Shown: piece by piece, positions 7,036 through 15,139 of the stretch
Layout: every line of letters starts with the position of its first letter
How positions within the stretch are numbered: position 1 is the stretch's first letter
Source of the DNA: a virus
Virus record (IMG/VR): IMGVR_UViG_3300032820_000105
Coordinates: 1 to 25,005 of that record
Strand: one strand, 5' to 3'
Length of the DNA: 25,005 bases
Program-made: the position numbers and the translations under genes
The notes under the pieces: generated by a model
What the model saw: the letters and a program-made list of their open reading frames with translations, nothing else
The model's database searches: none
Told to the model about the DNA's origin: nothing

Positions 7036-7686
7036 TCATACTCTTCTAGGTATTCTAACTTGGTGGATTTCCTCTTCTCCATCAAAAGCGATGGGGGTAG
7101 CCCCCTTTAACCAAGCTTTTAACCATAGTCTTATATCACCTTGCATAGGAAGGGGAACTCTTTCTTTAGCTACTTGTTCTACTAGCCATTCCTTATCCCA
7201 ATTGGGTCCGGGGTCATGTAATCGAGTCATAGGACAAATGTCTCGATGACCAATTAAAGTTTCCTCGTTAATAGTCATATCTTGTTCATCAGCAAGCCAA
7301 CTAAGAATTTTCAAACATGATTCGTGTTGTGCTTCATTCCATGACGACTCGCTAAAGCCTTCAGCTGCTATACCAAGAGTGTATCCATTAGGATTTGTTC
7401 CTCTATAAGCTTTCCAAGGAACGCCTACGGATGGGTGATTCGTAGCATCAACTCTTCCAGCATGCCATGCAGCTCTATCTATTGGTACATATTGTGTGAT
7501 GCTACCGTCTAATCCTATTACGAAATGATAAGATGCTTGATTAACAACAGGGCGTTCTTTAGCCCAATCATTCATCGTGTTTTTCCATCCTTCCATAACA
7601 TGACATACAATAGCAATTGGTGTTATCTTTCCATAGCCTCCCATAGCTGCGGTCTGAAGTTTCGATGCTTCCGGCATCCAAGTCAT
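7036..7686 (-). CDS. N-acetylmuramoyl-L-alanine amidase (Amidase_2 endolysin)
   Basis: This 216-residue enzyme cuts the bond between N-acetylmuramic acid and L-alanine in peptidoglycan, releasing progeny phage. The Amidase_2/PGRP fold is clear: the first zinc-ligand His lies in IVCHVMEGW (H29), followed by the conserved SYHFVIGLDGSITQYVPIDRAAWHAG strand pair (about 52-76). Then comes GHRDICPMTRLHDPGPNWD with H147 and D158 as likely ligands; there is one residue more between them than in AmpD. The last 45 residues are basic and amphipathic and may help reach the wall. No signal peptide and no adjacent holin are visible. AGAGGA precedes the ATG at 7686. It could instead act as a virion-associated lysin, but its position after the tail genes fits an endolysin. 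Confidence 0.93.
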   Translation of the reverse strand: MTWMPEASKLQTAAMGGYGKITPIAIVCHVMEGWKNTMNDWAKERPVVNQASYHFVIGLDGSITQYVPIDRAAWHAGRVDATNHPSVGVPWKAYRGTNPNGYTLGIAAEGFSESSWNEAQHESCLKILSWLADEQDMTINEETLIGHRDICPMTRLHDPGPNWDKEWLVEQVAKERVPLPMQGDIRLWLKAWLKGATPIAFDGEEEIHQVRIPRRV

Positions 7687-7699
7687 AAGTTATTCCTCT

Positions 7700-8095
7700 C
7701 TAGACATCCGTTGCGGTTGTCCAATTTATTCCATTTCCTTGATTATCTAGTCTCTCACCAGTATCACTATGCGTGGCTGTCCCATCATTATGGGCTTTTA
7801 ACCACGAATATAGGCTACTTGTTATAGAGACATCGTTTGCTTTGATTACAGAATCTTCAAGGTAGGTTGTGTAATCACTCCCCTTTAAAACATATGTAAA
7901 ATCTTTAAAGGCTCGTTTCATATTAGATGGGTTGTCTTTACTTCGCGCGGCAATATTATGCCACAGTAGTACTTCCACCCTCGCAATTTGCCCTTCATCT
8001 CTGTCTAGAAATGTTAATCGTACATGACTTATTTTGGCATAGGCTTCGGCATGTTGTACGCCATATTCATCTGTCCAATCTATTTGTAAAGCCAT
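7700..8095 (-). CDS. Unknown protein downstream of the central tail protein gene
   Basis: This 131-residue soluble protein starts at the base immediately after the stop codon of the 1578-residue tail gene, with GGAGG nine bases upstream inside that gene. It begins MALQIDWTDEYGVQHAEAYAKISHVRLTFLDRDEGQIARVEVLLWHN, a predicted beta-strand pattern, and ends with a Thr/Asn-rich tail. I see no transmembrane segment, so it is not a holin. Phage genes at this spot are often small tail or fibre accessory proteins. That is a contextual guess; the family is not recognised. Confidence 0.75.
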   Translation of the reverse strand: MALQIDWTDEYGVQHAEAYAKISHVRLTFLDRDEGQIARVEVLLWHNIAARSKDNPSNMKRAFKDFTYVLKGSDYTTYLEDSVIKANDVSITSSLYSWLKAHNDGTATHSDTGERLDNQGNGINWTTATDV

Positions 8096-11000
8096 TTATT
8101 TTTCCTCCAACTTTTCTATTTTACTCGATAATTCTTGAACTGCTTTAATTAATATGGCTACAAACTCTGTGTATCTTGCTCCATAGTAAGTATCTTCTTC
8201 ACCATTGATGCCCGCAAAATCTGCTCGTTCAGTTATACCATGTTTTTTTAAGGTTTCTAAAACATCTTGAGCAACTAGACCATAATGAGTTCTAGGAGTT
8301 TTTGTCGTGTCTTTCCACCTATAAGATACTGGGGCTAAATCATTAATAAAATCCAATCCTAGATTAGAAGATTTAATCTGTTCCTTTAGTCGTCTATCAG
8401 AAGTTTGTATATTACCGTTGGTAGCATAGATATCATCAAATCTTTTCGTTGATGAACCTATATCATAAACATTATCGTTGAATGGTCTAATATGTTGAAA
8501 GGTAGTAAGTTGGGTACTATCGATTTCAAATCGTTGAGTGCCACCAGTAAAAAATTTGTGGTCGTCCCATGAATATCCATCGGGGGACCCCGCCTGATAT
8601 TGTATAACATCATTACCTTGTATTATGGCTGTGTGACTAGTACTAGGATATGTTATTTGTTGAATACCATTAATGAATCCGGGATTACTAAAATTCCTGA
8701 AGTTATGGGCGCCAGCATCATAACGCATCCAAGAAGCACTAGCCCCAGCAGAAATATATGCTACATAATTACTATTTGCTGTGTTCACCACAAAGAGAAC
8801 AGCATTAGATTGGGTAGGAGTTCCAGTGTCTGGTTGTCCGGGACCCCATGCTCTTATTCCATTATTATTATTACCAATAGCTAGTCTTTTAACGTAACTT
8901 TCATATTTTTGGATACCATCATCATCTATCTCTAATCTAGTGCCACCAGAGCCAACAGTTAAACCACCAGAATCCATGGTGATGTCACCACCAGCAAACT
9001 CGGCTTTTCCATCGGTAGCACGTATTTTAAATTGTTCTGAATATGTGGAAGAGTATCCAATAAGACCATCATTACCTATCATTACTCTAGCGCCAGTATC
9101 ACTATTAACACTAGAAGAAGTTGGACCAGAGGACTCTAAAATAGAACTAGAACCTCCACCTGATTTCAAAATAATTTTTTGAGTTCGTATAAGTCCACCA
9201 TCAATAGTTGTTGTTGCATTATTAATAGCCGTAGCATCTTCTCTAGTACGCCAATTTCCCGTGCCTTGGCCAGTTGATATTTTTATTACGTCATTATATT
9301 CGTTTATCCAAACATCACCAGCATCATTTGCGTATGGAATAGTAGGAGTAGAAGAGGTCGTTCTAAAGACTTGTGCTTTTAATTCTGCAAGGGCTTCTGC
9401 TGCATTGGCTTTTGTTTTAGCATCATTACGAAGAACCCATGTAGAACTTTCTCTACGATAAATATCTTGAGTACTTGTATTAATATAAATATCACCATCT
9501 ACTTCTCCAGTTACCTCGGCCGCAATAGCACTACTAGTAGAATTAGTTCCACTAAAGATTTTATTCTTTCCATCAGCCGTTGATTGGGCGGCAGCAGCAT
9601 CGTTTACTGCGGTAGTAGCTGTATCTTTTGCATCGTTTCTTATTACCCAAGTACCAGATTCTCTAATGTAAACAAGTTGGGTGTTTGTATTGATATACAT
9701 ATCCCCATCTGTCTCACCAGTAATAGAGCCAGCAATACCACTACTAGTTGTTTGAGTACCTGTAAATATCTTAGCTTTTTCAGTTGGATTATAACCAGAA
9801 GCAAAGGATGTAGAACCAGTTATCTCGATTCTATCCCCAGAAATTTCTAAGCCCTCGTTAGAAGCATTAATTGTCGCAAGAATATTACTTCCTGATACAG
9901 GAGTAAAATTTAATTCGGTTGTTGTAATTGAACCCGCTTTTATATTAGCTGCCGTAATTACATTAGCTGCAATTGCTCCAGCAGATATGCTTAATTTATT
10001 TCCATTGAATGGAATAATAGTAGGACTATCAGTTCCAGAGTCAGTTGACCTAACTACCGTTGCTAACATGACTTTATCATCATCAAAAACAGTACTATAG
10101 GTAGGGGTTACTAATAAACCGGGGTCTGCAGAATCTCCAACTAACTTATAAACATACTCAGTATCATTTTGCATAGTTCTACTACTAGCATTGATACTTT
10201 CTGTATCATTATCAGTAAAACTTATGTTTCCTGAAGTCCATGAGAAAGAGTTGTATCCAGTACCAGAGAAAACTGTACTAGTGGACCAAGGCTGTGTACC
10301 CTTCTTTTGTAGTTGGGCGGCAACGGTAAATTTAGCAATCCGACCTTGGGCATCGAGTTTGCCTCCAAAAGAATTAAATTCTCGAACAAATATTTTAAAT
10401 AAAGCTTCTGGAGTAGCGTACCATGCCATCGCCACTAAAAGTGTATTTTTACTGGCTACAGTATCATACTGACTTTTTTCGATAATGCTTAATCCTTCAT
10501 TACCTTTAACATAGTAGATATAATAATCTCTCCCATCAGCGTTCATAGCACCCGTATTGCCCGCTATGATTTCGTATGAGTTACCATTCGCCATCAATTT
10601 TCCGGGAGTCGTATCACTTCCCGCGCCATGCCATTTAACTGTATTATTAGTAACTGATTCAAACACTAGGTCAGTAGTTGAATTTGAAATAGACATAGAA
10701 AAAGGTAGATTTGGAGGTAAACCTTCATCTGTGTTGGCTGCGGCATTTAATTGGGCTAAAGTTTTAGACCTAGCTTGACCAGTTTCTTTAACTTCTTCTG
10801 CCCCAACTACTTCAAAATGAGTAAAGGAAATACCACCTCCACCTATATCATAGGTAAGTTTGGTTACAAGATATTTACCATCTACATCAACTAGGTCGTT
10901 CCTAATATTTATTAAATCTCCTGCTCGAACAGGGATGAAATAACGTAGGGTATCTCCAGAGGAAATAGTATCTGACATAGTAACAGTCACTTGTGTGCTA

Positions 11001-12832
11001 CTAACACCCGAAGCATAACCATGTGTTGATGTCGGATTACCACTAGAATCTAATTTAACAACCGTCATTCCCTTCATAAATCCATAACTTTGTGGATTTA
11101 CACTCCCACTTAATGTTATGTCTGTACCTACAATACTTGTCGGGGAATTATCAAAATAAAATCTTGGGGCTTCGTATGATTTAAAATCCCCTCTAACAAT
11201 TTGATAAGTATTCTTCAATAATTTCGCAACAATTTGTTCCCTAACTGAATTAGATTTAGTATCAGAGCCAGTACTAAAACTCGTTGTTCTTTTTACCCCA
11301 TATGTAACTTTAGGTCGCCCCTTTAATTTAAAACTAGAGCCAGAGGTTTCTCCAACCCATAACTTACTAGAACTTCCTGTTTGCCAAATATTAGTATTAT
11401 CATTTTCAATTCCGGGGTCAATATCACTTACTAGTACATGAATAGTTCCACTACTACCAACATCGGTGGTAGAACTTGTATATTGTATAGTTGCTACATT
11501 TCTTGCATAAACTGTTGCCCCATTACTATGCGAGGCACGAGGAGAACCCCTTGTTACACCCAAAGAATTAGTTCCAATTGTACTAACCGTAATAATTTCT
11601 GAACTTGTTCCAATTAATAATTTTTGTCCTATGTAAAAACCACCCGTACTAGCAACTGCCATTGTGGTGTCACTAACACCACTTCCTAAAGCAGTAGTCA
11701 AGGTTGTCAGACCTAATTTTAATCGTTCTGCATTTGTCGTACCTGATGGAAATCCTGTAATATATTTACCACTCCAAATGAAATCGGCAACATCGGTCGT
11801 GTCTTCTACTGTCCACAATTCCATTTTAGCGCTTTCACCACTTACAACTGAGTCTCCATCAACATCTGTGGACATCTGTTTAAAATCAACATTAGCTTCA
11901 GTAAAAATTTCATCTTTTGGGCGCTCAAAAGAAAAATCAGTCATAGCTAATCGTTGACCAGTCTGACTAAATTTACCGTTTGACGTTGTATCTGGTGAAG
12001 GGTAATCAATAGTTAATCCATACGTTGATGGATTTGTTGATGGGCGTGTTCCTCTTTTAAAATAATTAAAGTATGCTTTTGGTTTATGTGTCGAGGCTGT
12101 AGAAGTAAAATTTGGGTCTACATAATAATCGTATCCAAACTCTGTCTCGCCTGATGCTGTATGTGGGTCTGTAAGAGCCAGTCCTAAAATATGGGCTAAT
12201 GCGGATTTCGCACCTGACCCACCTAAGTTATATTCTTGAGACTCAGTAAATTTTTTAACAGAATCTACAAATCTAGAATCGGTTGATGAATAATCACCCG
12301 GATGGTCAATATTGTCCGAAAACTGAGTTATTAGAGATTTAATTAAACCCCCACGAGAACTAACTGTGGTTGACCATTCTTTTGTTCGTTCATTTTTTAA
12401 ATCAGTATTTCTTACGGCATCTGCTAAATTAGCCGAAGTTGATATGTTATAACCATAAGCATTCTTAGTGGAATTATCTCTTAATTCCATTAAGTAATCC
12501 TCACCAATGATGTCAATTACTTGCCCAAAATCATGAGCATAAGATTCCACGACATCTTTAATTAATCCATAAAATAAAATATCATTAGTATCGGTATCAG
12601 TTACTTTAATTGGCATGAAGTCGCCTAACAATCCTGTGAAAGGACCTTTAGCCGATGAGCCTGAGTTGCCATATGGATTGCCCGAACTGTTTTGAACTCT
12701 AGCGTTCATCATTCTAGGAAGGCCAATCTCATCTCGAACTGAGAAAGAAACAGTCGCACTAGAAGTAGCTGATGGGTTTACCATGTCCACCCATGCACTT
12801 CCATTCCAATATGAAGTCATAGGTCTAGCCAT
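8096..12832 (-). CDS. Central tail hub/fibre protein, gpJ-like, with C-terminal S74 self-cleaving chaperone
   Basis: This 1578-residue protein forms the tail tip. Residues 1-690 look like a tail-hub region (FMPIKVTDTDTNDILFYG near 72-89; DLINIRNDLVDVDGKYLV near 639-656) with an inserted small beta module near 375-442. Residues about 705-950 are beta-rich and resemble lambda gpJ-type domains. AGAIAANVITAANIKAGSIT (951-970) is a tail-tip-like helical signature. Three related segments of 47-49 residues follow (1021-1069, 1091-1139, 1154-1200), then a fibre shaft. The C-terminus (about 1478-1578) is a Peptidase_S74 intramolecular chaperone: TSDRRLKEQI supplies the Ser at 1478, where the chaperone is expected to cut itself off after trimer folding, with LVAQDV downstream. 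Lying after the tape-measure and baseplate genes, it probably binds the host receptor. Confidence 0.88.
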   Translation of the reverse strand: MARPMTSYWNGSAWVDMVNPSATSSATVSFSVRDEIGLPRMMNARVQNSSGNPYGNSGSSAKGPFTGLLGDFMPIKVTDTDTNDILFYGLIKDVVESYAHDFGQVIDIIGEDYLMELRDNSTKNAYGYNISTSANLADAVRNTDLKNERTKEWSTTVSSRGGLIKSLITQFSDNIDHPGDYSSTDSRFVDSVKKFTESQEYNLGGSGAKSALAHILGLALTDPHTASGETEFGYDYYVDPNFTSTASTHKPKAYFNYFKRGTRPSTNPSTYGLTIDYPSPDTTSNGKFSQTGQRLAMTDFSFERPKDEIFTEANVDFKQMSTDVDGDSVVSGESAKMELWTVEDTTDVADFIWSGKYITGFPSGTTNAERLKLGLTTLTTALGSGVSDTTMAVASTGGFYIGQKLLIGTSSEIITVSTIGTNSLGVTRGSPRASHSNGATVYARNVATIQYTSSTTDVGSSGTIHVLVSDIDPGIENDNTNIWQTGSSSKLWVGETSGSSFKLKGRPKVTYGVKRTTSFSTGSDTKSNSVREQIVAKLLKNTYQIVRGDFKSYEAPRFYFDNSPTSIVGTDITLSGSVNPQSYGFMKGMTVVKLDSSGNPTSTHGYASGVSSTQVTVTMSDTISSGDTLRYFIPVRAGDLINIRNDLVDVDGKYLVTKLTYDIGGGGISFTHFEVVGAEEVKETGQARSKTLAQLNAAANTDEGLPPNLPFSMSISNSTTDLVFESVTNNTVKWHGAGSDTTPGKLMANGNSYEIIAGNTGAMNADGRDYYIYYVKGNEGLSIIEKSQYDTVASKNTLLVAMAWYATPEALFKIFVREFNSFGGKLDAQGRIAKFTVAAQLQKKGTQPWSTSTVFSGTGYNSFSWTSGNISFTDNDTESINASSRTMQNDTEYVYKLVGDSADPGLLVTPTYSTVFDDDKVMLATVVRSTDSGTDSPTIIPFNGNKLSISAGAIAANVITAANIKAGSITTTELNFTPVSGSNILATINASNEGLEISGDRIEITGSTSFASGYNPTEKAKIFTGTQTTSSGIAGSITGETDGDMYINTNTQLVYIRESGTWVIRNDAKDTATTAVNDAAAAQSTADGKNKIFSGTNSTSSAIAAEVTGEVDGDIYINTSTQDIYRRESSTWVLRNDAKTKANAAEALAELKAQVFRTTSSTPTIPYANDAGDVWINEYNDVIKISTGQGTGNWRTREDATAINNATTTIDGGLIRTQKIILKSGGGSSSILESSGPTSSSVNSDTGARVMIGNDGLIGYSSTYSEQFKIRATDGKAEFAGGDITMDSGGLTVGSGGTRLEIDDDGIQKYESYVKRLAIGNNNNGIRAWGPGQPDTGTPTQSNAVLFVVNTANSNYVAYISAGASASWMRYDAGAHNFRNFSNPGFINGIQQITYPSTSHTAIIQGNDVIQYQAGSPDGYSWDDHKFFTGGTQRFEIDSTQLTTFQHIRPFNDNVYDIGSSTKRFDDIYATNGNIQTSDRRLKEQIKSSNLGLDFINDLAPVSYRWKDTTKTPRTHYGLVAQDVLETLKKHGITERADFAGINGEEDTYYGARYTEFVAILIKAVQELSSKIEKLEEK
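8099..8401 (-). other. S74 (endosialidase-type) intramolecular chaperone domain
   Basis: Codons 1478-1578 of the central tail gene encode the chaperone. The cleavage Ser is encoded at 8399-8401 within TSDRRLKEQI, and the C-terminus is a coiled coil (IKAVQELSSKIEKLEEK). Known members trimerise the fibre, then cut N-terminal to this Ser, freeing about 100 residues. Confidence 0.88.
9233..9772 (-). repeat. Three tandem protein repeats in the central tail protein
   Basis: Segments at 9626-9772, 9416-9562 and 9233-9373 encode related units. Units 1 and 2 share a K-I-F-(T/S)-G-T start, then TGE-x-DGD-(M/I)-YIN-T, an IY or VY strand, RES-x-TWV-(I/L)-RNDAK at the end. Unit 3 (QVFRTT, DAGDVWINEYNDV, NWRTREDA) is diverged. 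Linkers are Ala-rich and probably helical. Confidence 0.85.
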
Positions 12833-13359
12833 TAGAAACTTATGCCCTCCCTAAGACCCGCAGCAAATTGTATAGTAAACATCCACCTATCTTCTGTTGA
12901 AGGTGCTACTGCAAAGTTGCATTGTTGAATAATAACTTTGTAAATACCTCCCCCTGTGGAAGGAGTACTTGAACCTATTCCTCCTTCTACAACAGATGCA
13001 TCTCCAATTTCTATTTGAACGTCTTGGTCACCTGTAACCCATGTAATTAGTTTATTCTCTAGATAATTTTTATATGGAACATAATAAGTTTGTCCATTTA
13101 TTTGCATAGACTCCATATGTTCAAAACCAGAGGTAGTATTAGAGGTATCTCCCCCCACATTATCAACAATACCTGATATAGTGATACTTGGTCTATTGCT
13201 ACCCATATCTAAAAGAATGGGTGCAGACCTTGGGACAGGAACTTGGATAGGAGTTTTAGAGACAGCTATAGAGAATTGGTCACACTTTAAAGCAAAGCGT
13301 GTAGTAGCGCCTGCGTGTGTTCCATCTCTTAATAATACTGCTAATGGAGATTCGGCCAT
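12832..13359 (-). CDS. Baseplate or distal tail-like structural protein
   Basis: This 175-residue protein lies between the tape-measure-like gene and the central tail protein, the usual place of distal tail or baseplate components. It is beta-rich, with a typical run near residues 30-67 (IAVSKTPIQVPVPRSAPILLDMGSNRPSITISGIVDNVGG), a Gly/Ser/Thr loop around 128-138, and a final strand pair (IIQQCNFAVAPSTEDRWMFTIQFAAG). The sequence suggests a tube-like fold related to tail-tube and baseplate hub proteins, but I cannot name a family with certainty. AGGAGG lies six bases before the ATG, and the stop overlaps the next ATG as TAATG, so the two tail-tip proteins are translated in a coupled way. Confidence 0.75.
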   Translation of the reverse strand: MAESPLAVLLRDGTHAGATTRFALKCDQFSIAVSKTPIQVPVPRSAPILLDMGSNRPSITISGIVDNVGGDTSNTTSGFEHMESMQINGQTYYVPYKNYLENKLITWVTGDQDVQIEIGDASVVEGGIGSSTPSTGGGIYKVIIQQCNFAVAPSTEDRWMFTIQFAAGLREGISF

Positions 13360-13369
13360 TTAATCCTCC

Positions 13370-14494
13370 TTACCAGAATTTGAATTTACTCGCAACAGAA
13401 CCAACTGCATCACCTACGCCATCTAATACAGCCCCAGAAATATCAAATCCATCACTACCACCATCAATAGGCAAGCGATGACCATCTTTAAAGACAGTCA
13501 CTTTAACATCCATTCCTTTTTGTTGCATTTGTCGTTCTCTATCATTTATAGCTTTTTGGGCAGTTGCTATACTTCCTTCCATACTAACGCCCGGAATCAT
13601 ATGAATACCTTTAAAGAAAATTAATTTAAATTTATCCCATAACAGCATAAATCTATCCCACATACCCCCAAGCCAATTCTTAAATCCATCCCATCCAGCT
13701 TTAAAGCCTTCGGTTAGATTAGAAACAAAGTTAGTAATAAAATTCTCAATTGTTTCTAACCAAGGCATTTTTTCTTTCATTTTGTCCCAAAGCGCGGATA
13801 CTAATCCTCCAAGAAACCCAAAAATTTCTCCGAATATTGCCCATTGTAGTTCAAACCAAGCTTTTCCAATTTCCCAAGCACCACTTAGAATGGTTCCCCA
13901 AAATTCTCCAGAAAACAATATACCAAATGCACTTTTTACACCCTCTAATAATAAATCTAGCAGCTTGCTAATTGCTTTAATGGCTAAATCTTTAATCATT
14001 TGTATCTTTTCAGAAAATCCTGCTCTGAAAAATGCCCCAAGCCAATCGGCTACTTTCTGTCCCATGGCGGCAGCGTGTGGTACACCTCTCGCCATCCACG
14101 TTATTAATTTAAACATAGTAGGCATCATTGGGGCTAAGAATGCATCAATTAATGCACCTACGACTTGGAATATTGCACCAAGGAATCCAGTAAATAACTG
14201 AGACTGTTTCAACATACCAGCCACGGTGAAAGAGACGCCCATCTGCTTTTGAGCCATTTTCATCATGCCTTGCCCTTGCTTAAACATACGTTTAGGACCA
14301 TCGATGAGGGCTTTCATTCCCTTCTTTTCATCGGGAGATTTGCCAGCAGATTTCATTACTCTACTAGCACCACCTACTAGTTGTCCGGCCCCAGCACCAG
14401 CACCGCGCGCCATTGCACCTGCGCCCATAGCACCTATTTTACCGGCGGTAGCTAACGCTCCACCCATAACTGCACCAAGTAACGGTAGTGGCAT
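13370..14494 (-). CDS. Tape-measure-like protein (short)
   Basis: This 374-residue protein directly follows the tail assembly chaperones, the standard position of the tail tape measure. It has a Gly/Ala-rich hydrophobic N-terminus (first 45 residues), a basic helix (KKGMKALIDGPKRMFKQGQGMMKMAQKQMG), a long hydrophobic helix-rich region (about 93-140, QSQLFTGFLGAIFQVVGALIDAFLAPMMPTMFKLITW) and a Trp/Phe-rich amphipathic region (about 200-300). It ends in a small soluble tail. Tape measures set tail length and may insert into the membrane during DNA entry. At roughly 0.15 nm per residue this would give a tail of only about 55 nm, so the tail is short or part of the length is set otherwise. A pore-forming tail component is an alternative. 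The stop of the preceding gene is one base upstream of the ATG codon. Confidence 0.72.
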   Translation of the reverse strand: MPLPLLGAVMGGALATAGKIGAMGAGAMARGAGAGAGQLVGGASRVMKSAGKSPDEKKGMKALIDGPKRMFKQGQGMMKMAQKQMGVSFTVAGMLKQSQLFTGFLGAIFQVVGALIDAFLAPMMPTMFKLITWMARGVPHAAAMGQKVADWLGAFFRAGFSEKIQMIKDLAIKAISKLLDLLLEGVKSAFGILFSGEFWGTILSGAWEIGKAWFELQWAIFGEIFGFLGGLVSALWDKMKEKMPWLETIENFITNFVSNLTEGFKAGWDGFKNWLGGMWDRFMLLWDKFKLIFFKGIHMIPGVSMEGSIATAQKAINDRERQMQQKGMDVKVTVFKDGHRLPIDGGSDGFDISGAVLDGVGDAVGSVASKFKFW

Positions 14495-14495
14495 T

Positions 14496-14735
14496 CTATA
14501 AAGACCTCATACTAGTAGCAAGACGACTATTAGCAGCTTGTTTAGCTTGTTCATCTTCCTCTCGTTGTTGTATAGCCATTTCAATTCCTAATATTAGTTG
14601 TATTTCTTCTTCTGAAAAATTCATTACTGACTCCCACGATATTCCTAACTTTAGCAATTGAAGAATAGTATGCCAGTAGGAAAAGAGGAGTATTTCATGA
14701 GGATGTACATCACTACTCCCCCTCATGAAAGCCAT
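14496..14735 (-). CDS. Tail assembly chaperone, C-terminal (T-like) part, reached by -1 frameshift
   Basis: This 79-residue frame begins at an ATG overlapping the stop of the previous gene (TAATG). Read in the -1 frame, codons from the previous gene's A7 run continue directly into it (AGG GTA ATG), so it need not start on its own. The product would be a 206-residue fusion, as in lambda G-GT. The sequence is helical and acidic in the middle (MNFSEEEIQLILGIEMAIQQREEDEQAKQAA), typical of T-like chaperone ends, which bind the tape measure while the N-terminal part binds the tail tube protein. It sits immediately before the tape-measure-like gene, as expected. Independent translation from AAGGG just upstream cannot be excluded. 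Confidence 0.88.
   Translation of the reverse strand: MAFMRGSSDVHPHEILLFSYWHTILQLLKLGISWESVMNFSEEEIQLILGIEMAIQQREEDEQAKQAANSRLATSMRSL
14693..14730 (-). promoter_or_regulatory. Stem-loop downstream of the slippery site (frameshift stimulator)
   Basis: On the transcribed strand TTTCATGAGG and CCTCATGAAA form a perfect ten-base stem around an 18-base loop. A G-U pair could extend the stem, and the loop itself contains the ten-base palindrome GATGTACATC. The stem begins ten bases after the slippery run, close to the usual 5-9-base spacing for stimulators. Confidence 0.85.
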
Positions 14736-15115
14736 TACCCTTTTTTTATGTTTTGGGCAGCTTGTCCATCACCAGCAAATGCCGTAGGAACAAGATTTTC
14801 TAAAGCTGTTCCAAGCCTCTCGTCAATTGAGATTAAGAACGCTTCAGTTGTTCTACCCCAAGGGGCTTCCACAATCATTTCCTTCAAACACTCTCTAATA
14901 TATAAATCGCCATTAAAGGAACTTTCGCCATTCTTGCCCCACTCAAGACATTTGGAAACCAATTGGTTTCGTCTTGTCCAAGCAAGCTGTTTGACTGTAA
15001 GTTCAAATTCATCGCCTGTTTCTGGAATTGTAACTGTTTGTACAACTGTCTCAGGCGTAATTTGATATTTACTAACATCAAACGTCTTTCCTTGGTCTTT
15101 ACTTTCCTCTGTCAT
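14735..15115 (-). CDS. Tail assembly chaperone, N-terminal (G-like) protein
   Basis: This 126-residue soluble protein follows the tail tube gene and precedes the short T-like frame and the tape-measure-like gene, the invariant order of the tail chaperone pair in long-tailed phages. It has a beta strand pair near the start (VVQTVTIPETGDEFELTVKQLAW) and a helical second half (RNQLVSKCLEWGKNG and LYIRECLKEMIVEAPWGRTTEAFLISIDERLGTALENLVPTAF), matching the general layout of such chaperones. Its last codons are ATA AAA AAA GGG TAA, giving a slippery A AAA AAA site. Most ribosomes would stop here; a fraction would shift and make the longer fusion. GGAGG lies five bases upstream of the ATG at 15115. 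Confidence 0.88.
   Translation of the reverse strand: MTEESKDQGKTFDVSKYQITPETVVQTVTIPETGDEFELTVKQLAWTRRNQLVSKCLEWGKNGESSFNGDLYIRECLKEMIVEAPWGRTTEAFLISIDERLGTALENLVPTAFAGDGQAAQNIKKG
14741..14747 (-). other. Programmed -1 ribosomal frameshift site (A AAA AAA)
   Basis: The transcribed strand has seven A bases whose zero-frame reading is A AAA AAA, the canonical X XXY YYZ form: the first A is the third base of ATA and two AAA Lys codons follow. GGG and the stop codon TAA come next. A -1 slip allows full re-pairing of both tRNAs and enters the 79-codon frame through AGG GTA ATG. Confidence 0.9.
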
Positions 15116-15139
15116 AAAAGCCTCCTCGACTATTATTTT

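Noticed and set aside
7700-8095. Holin gene next to the endolysin
   Set aside because: The 131-residue product has no transmembrane helix; no other small membrane protein gene lies beside the amidase.
9233-9772. CRISPR-like or DNA-level tandem repeat
   Set aside because: The repetition is visible at protein level in a continuous frame, with diverged DNA and no regular spacers.
14658-15065. Plus-strand open frame (135 codons) opposite the tail chaperones
   Set aside because: It lies antisense across the frameshift element and two well-supported genes; its protein shows no recognisable pattern.
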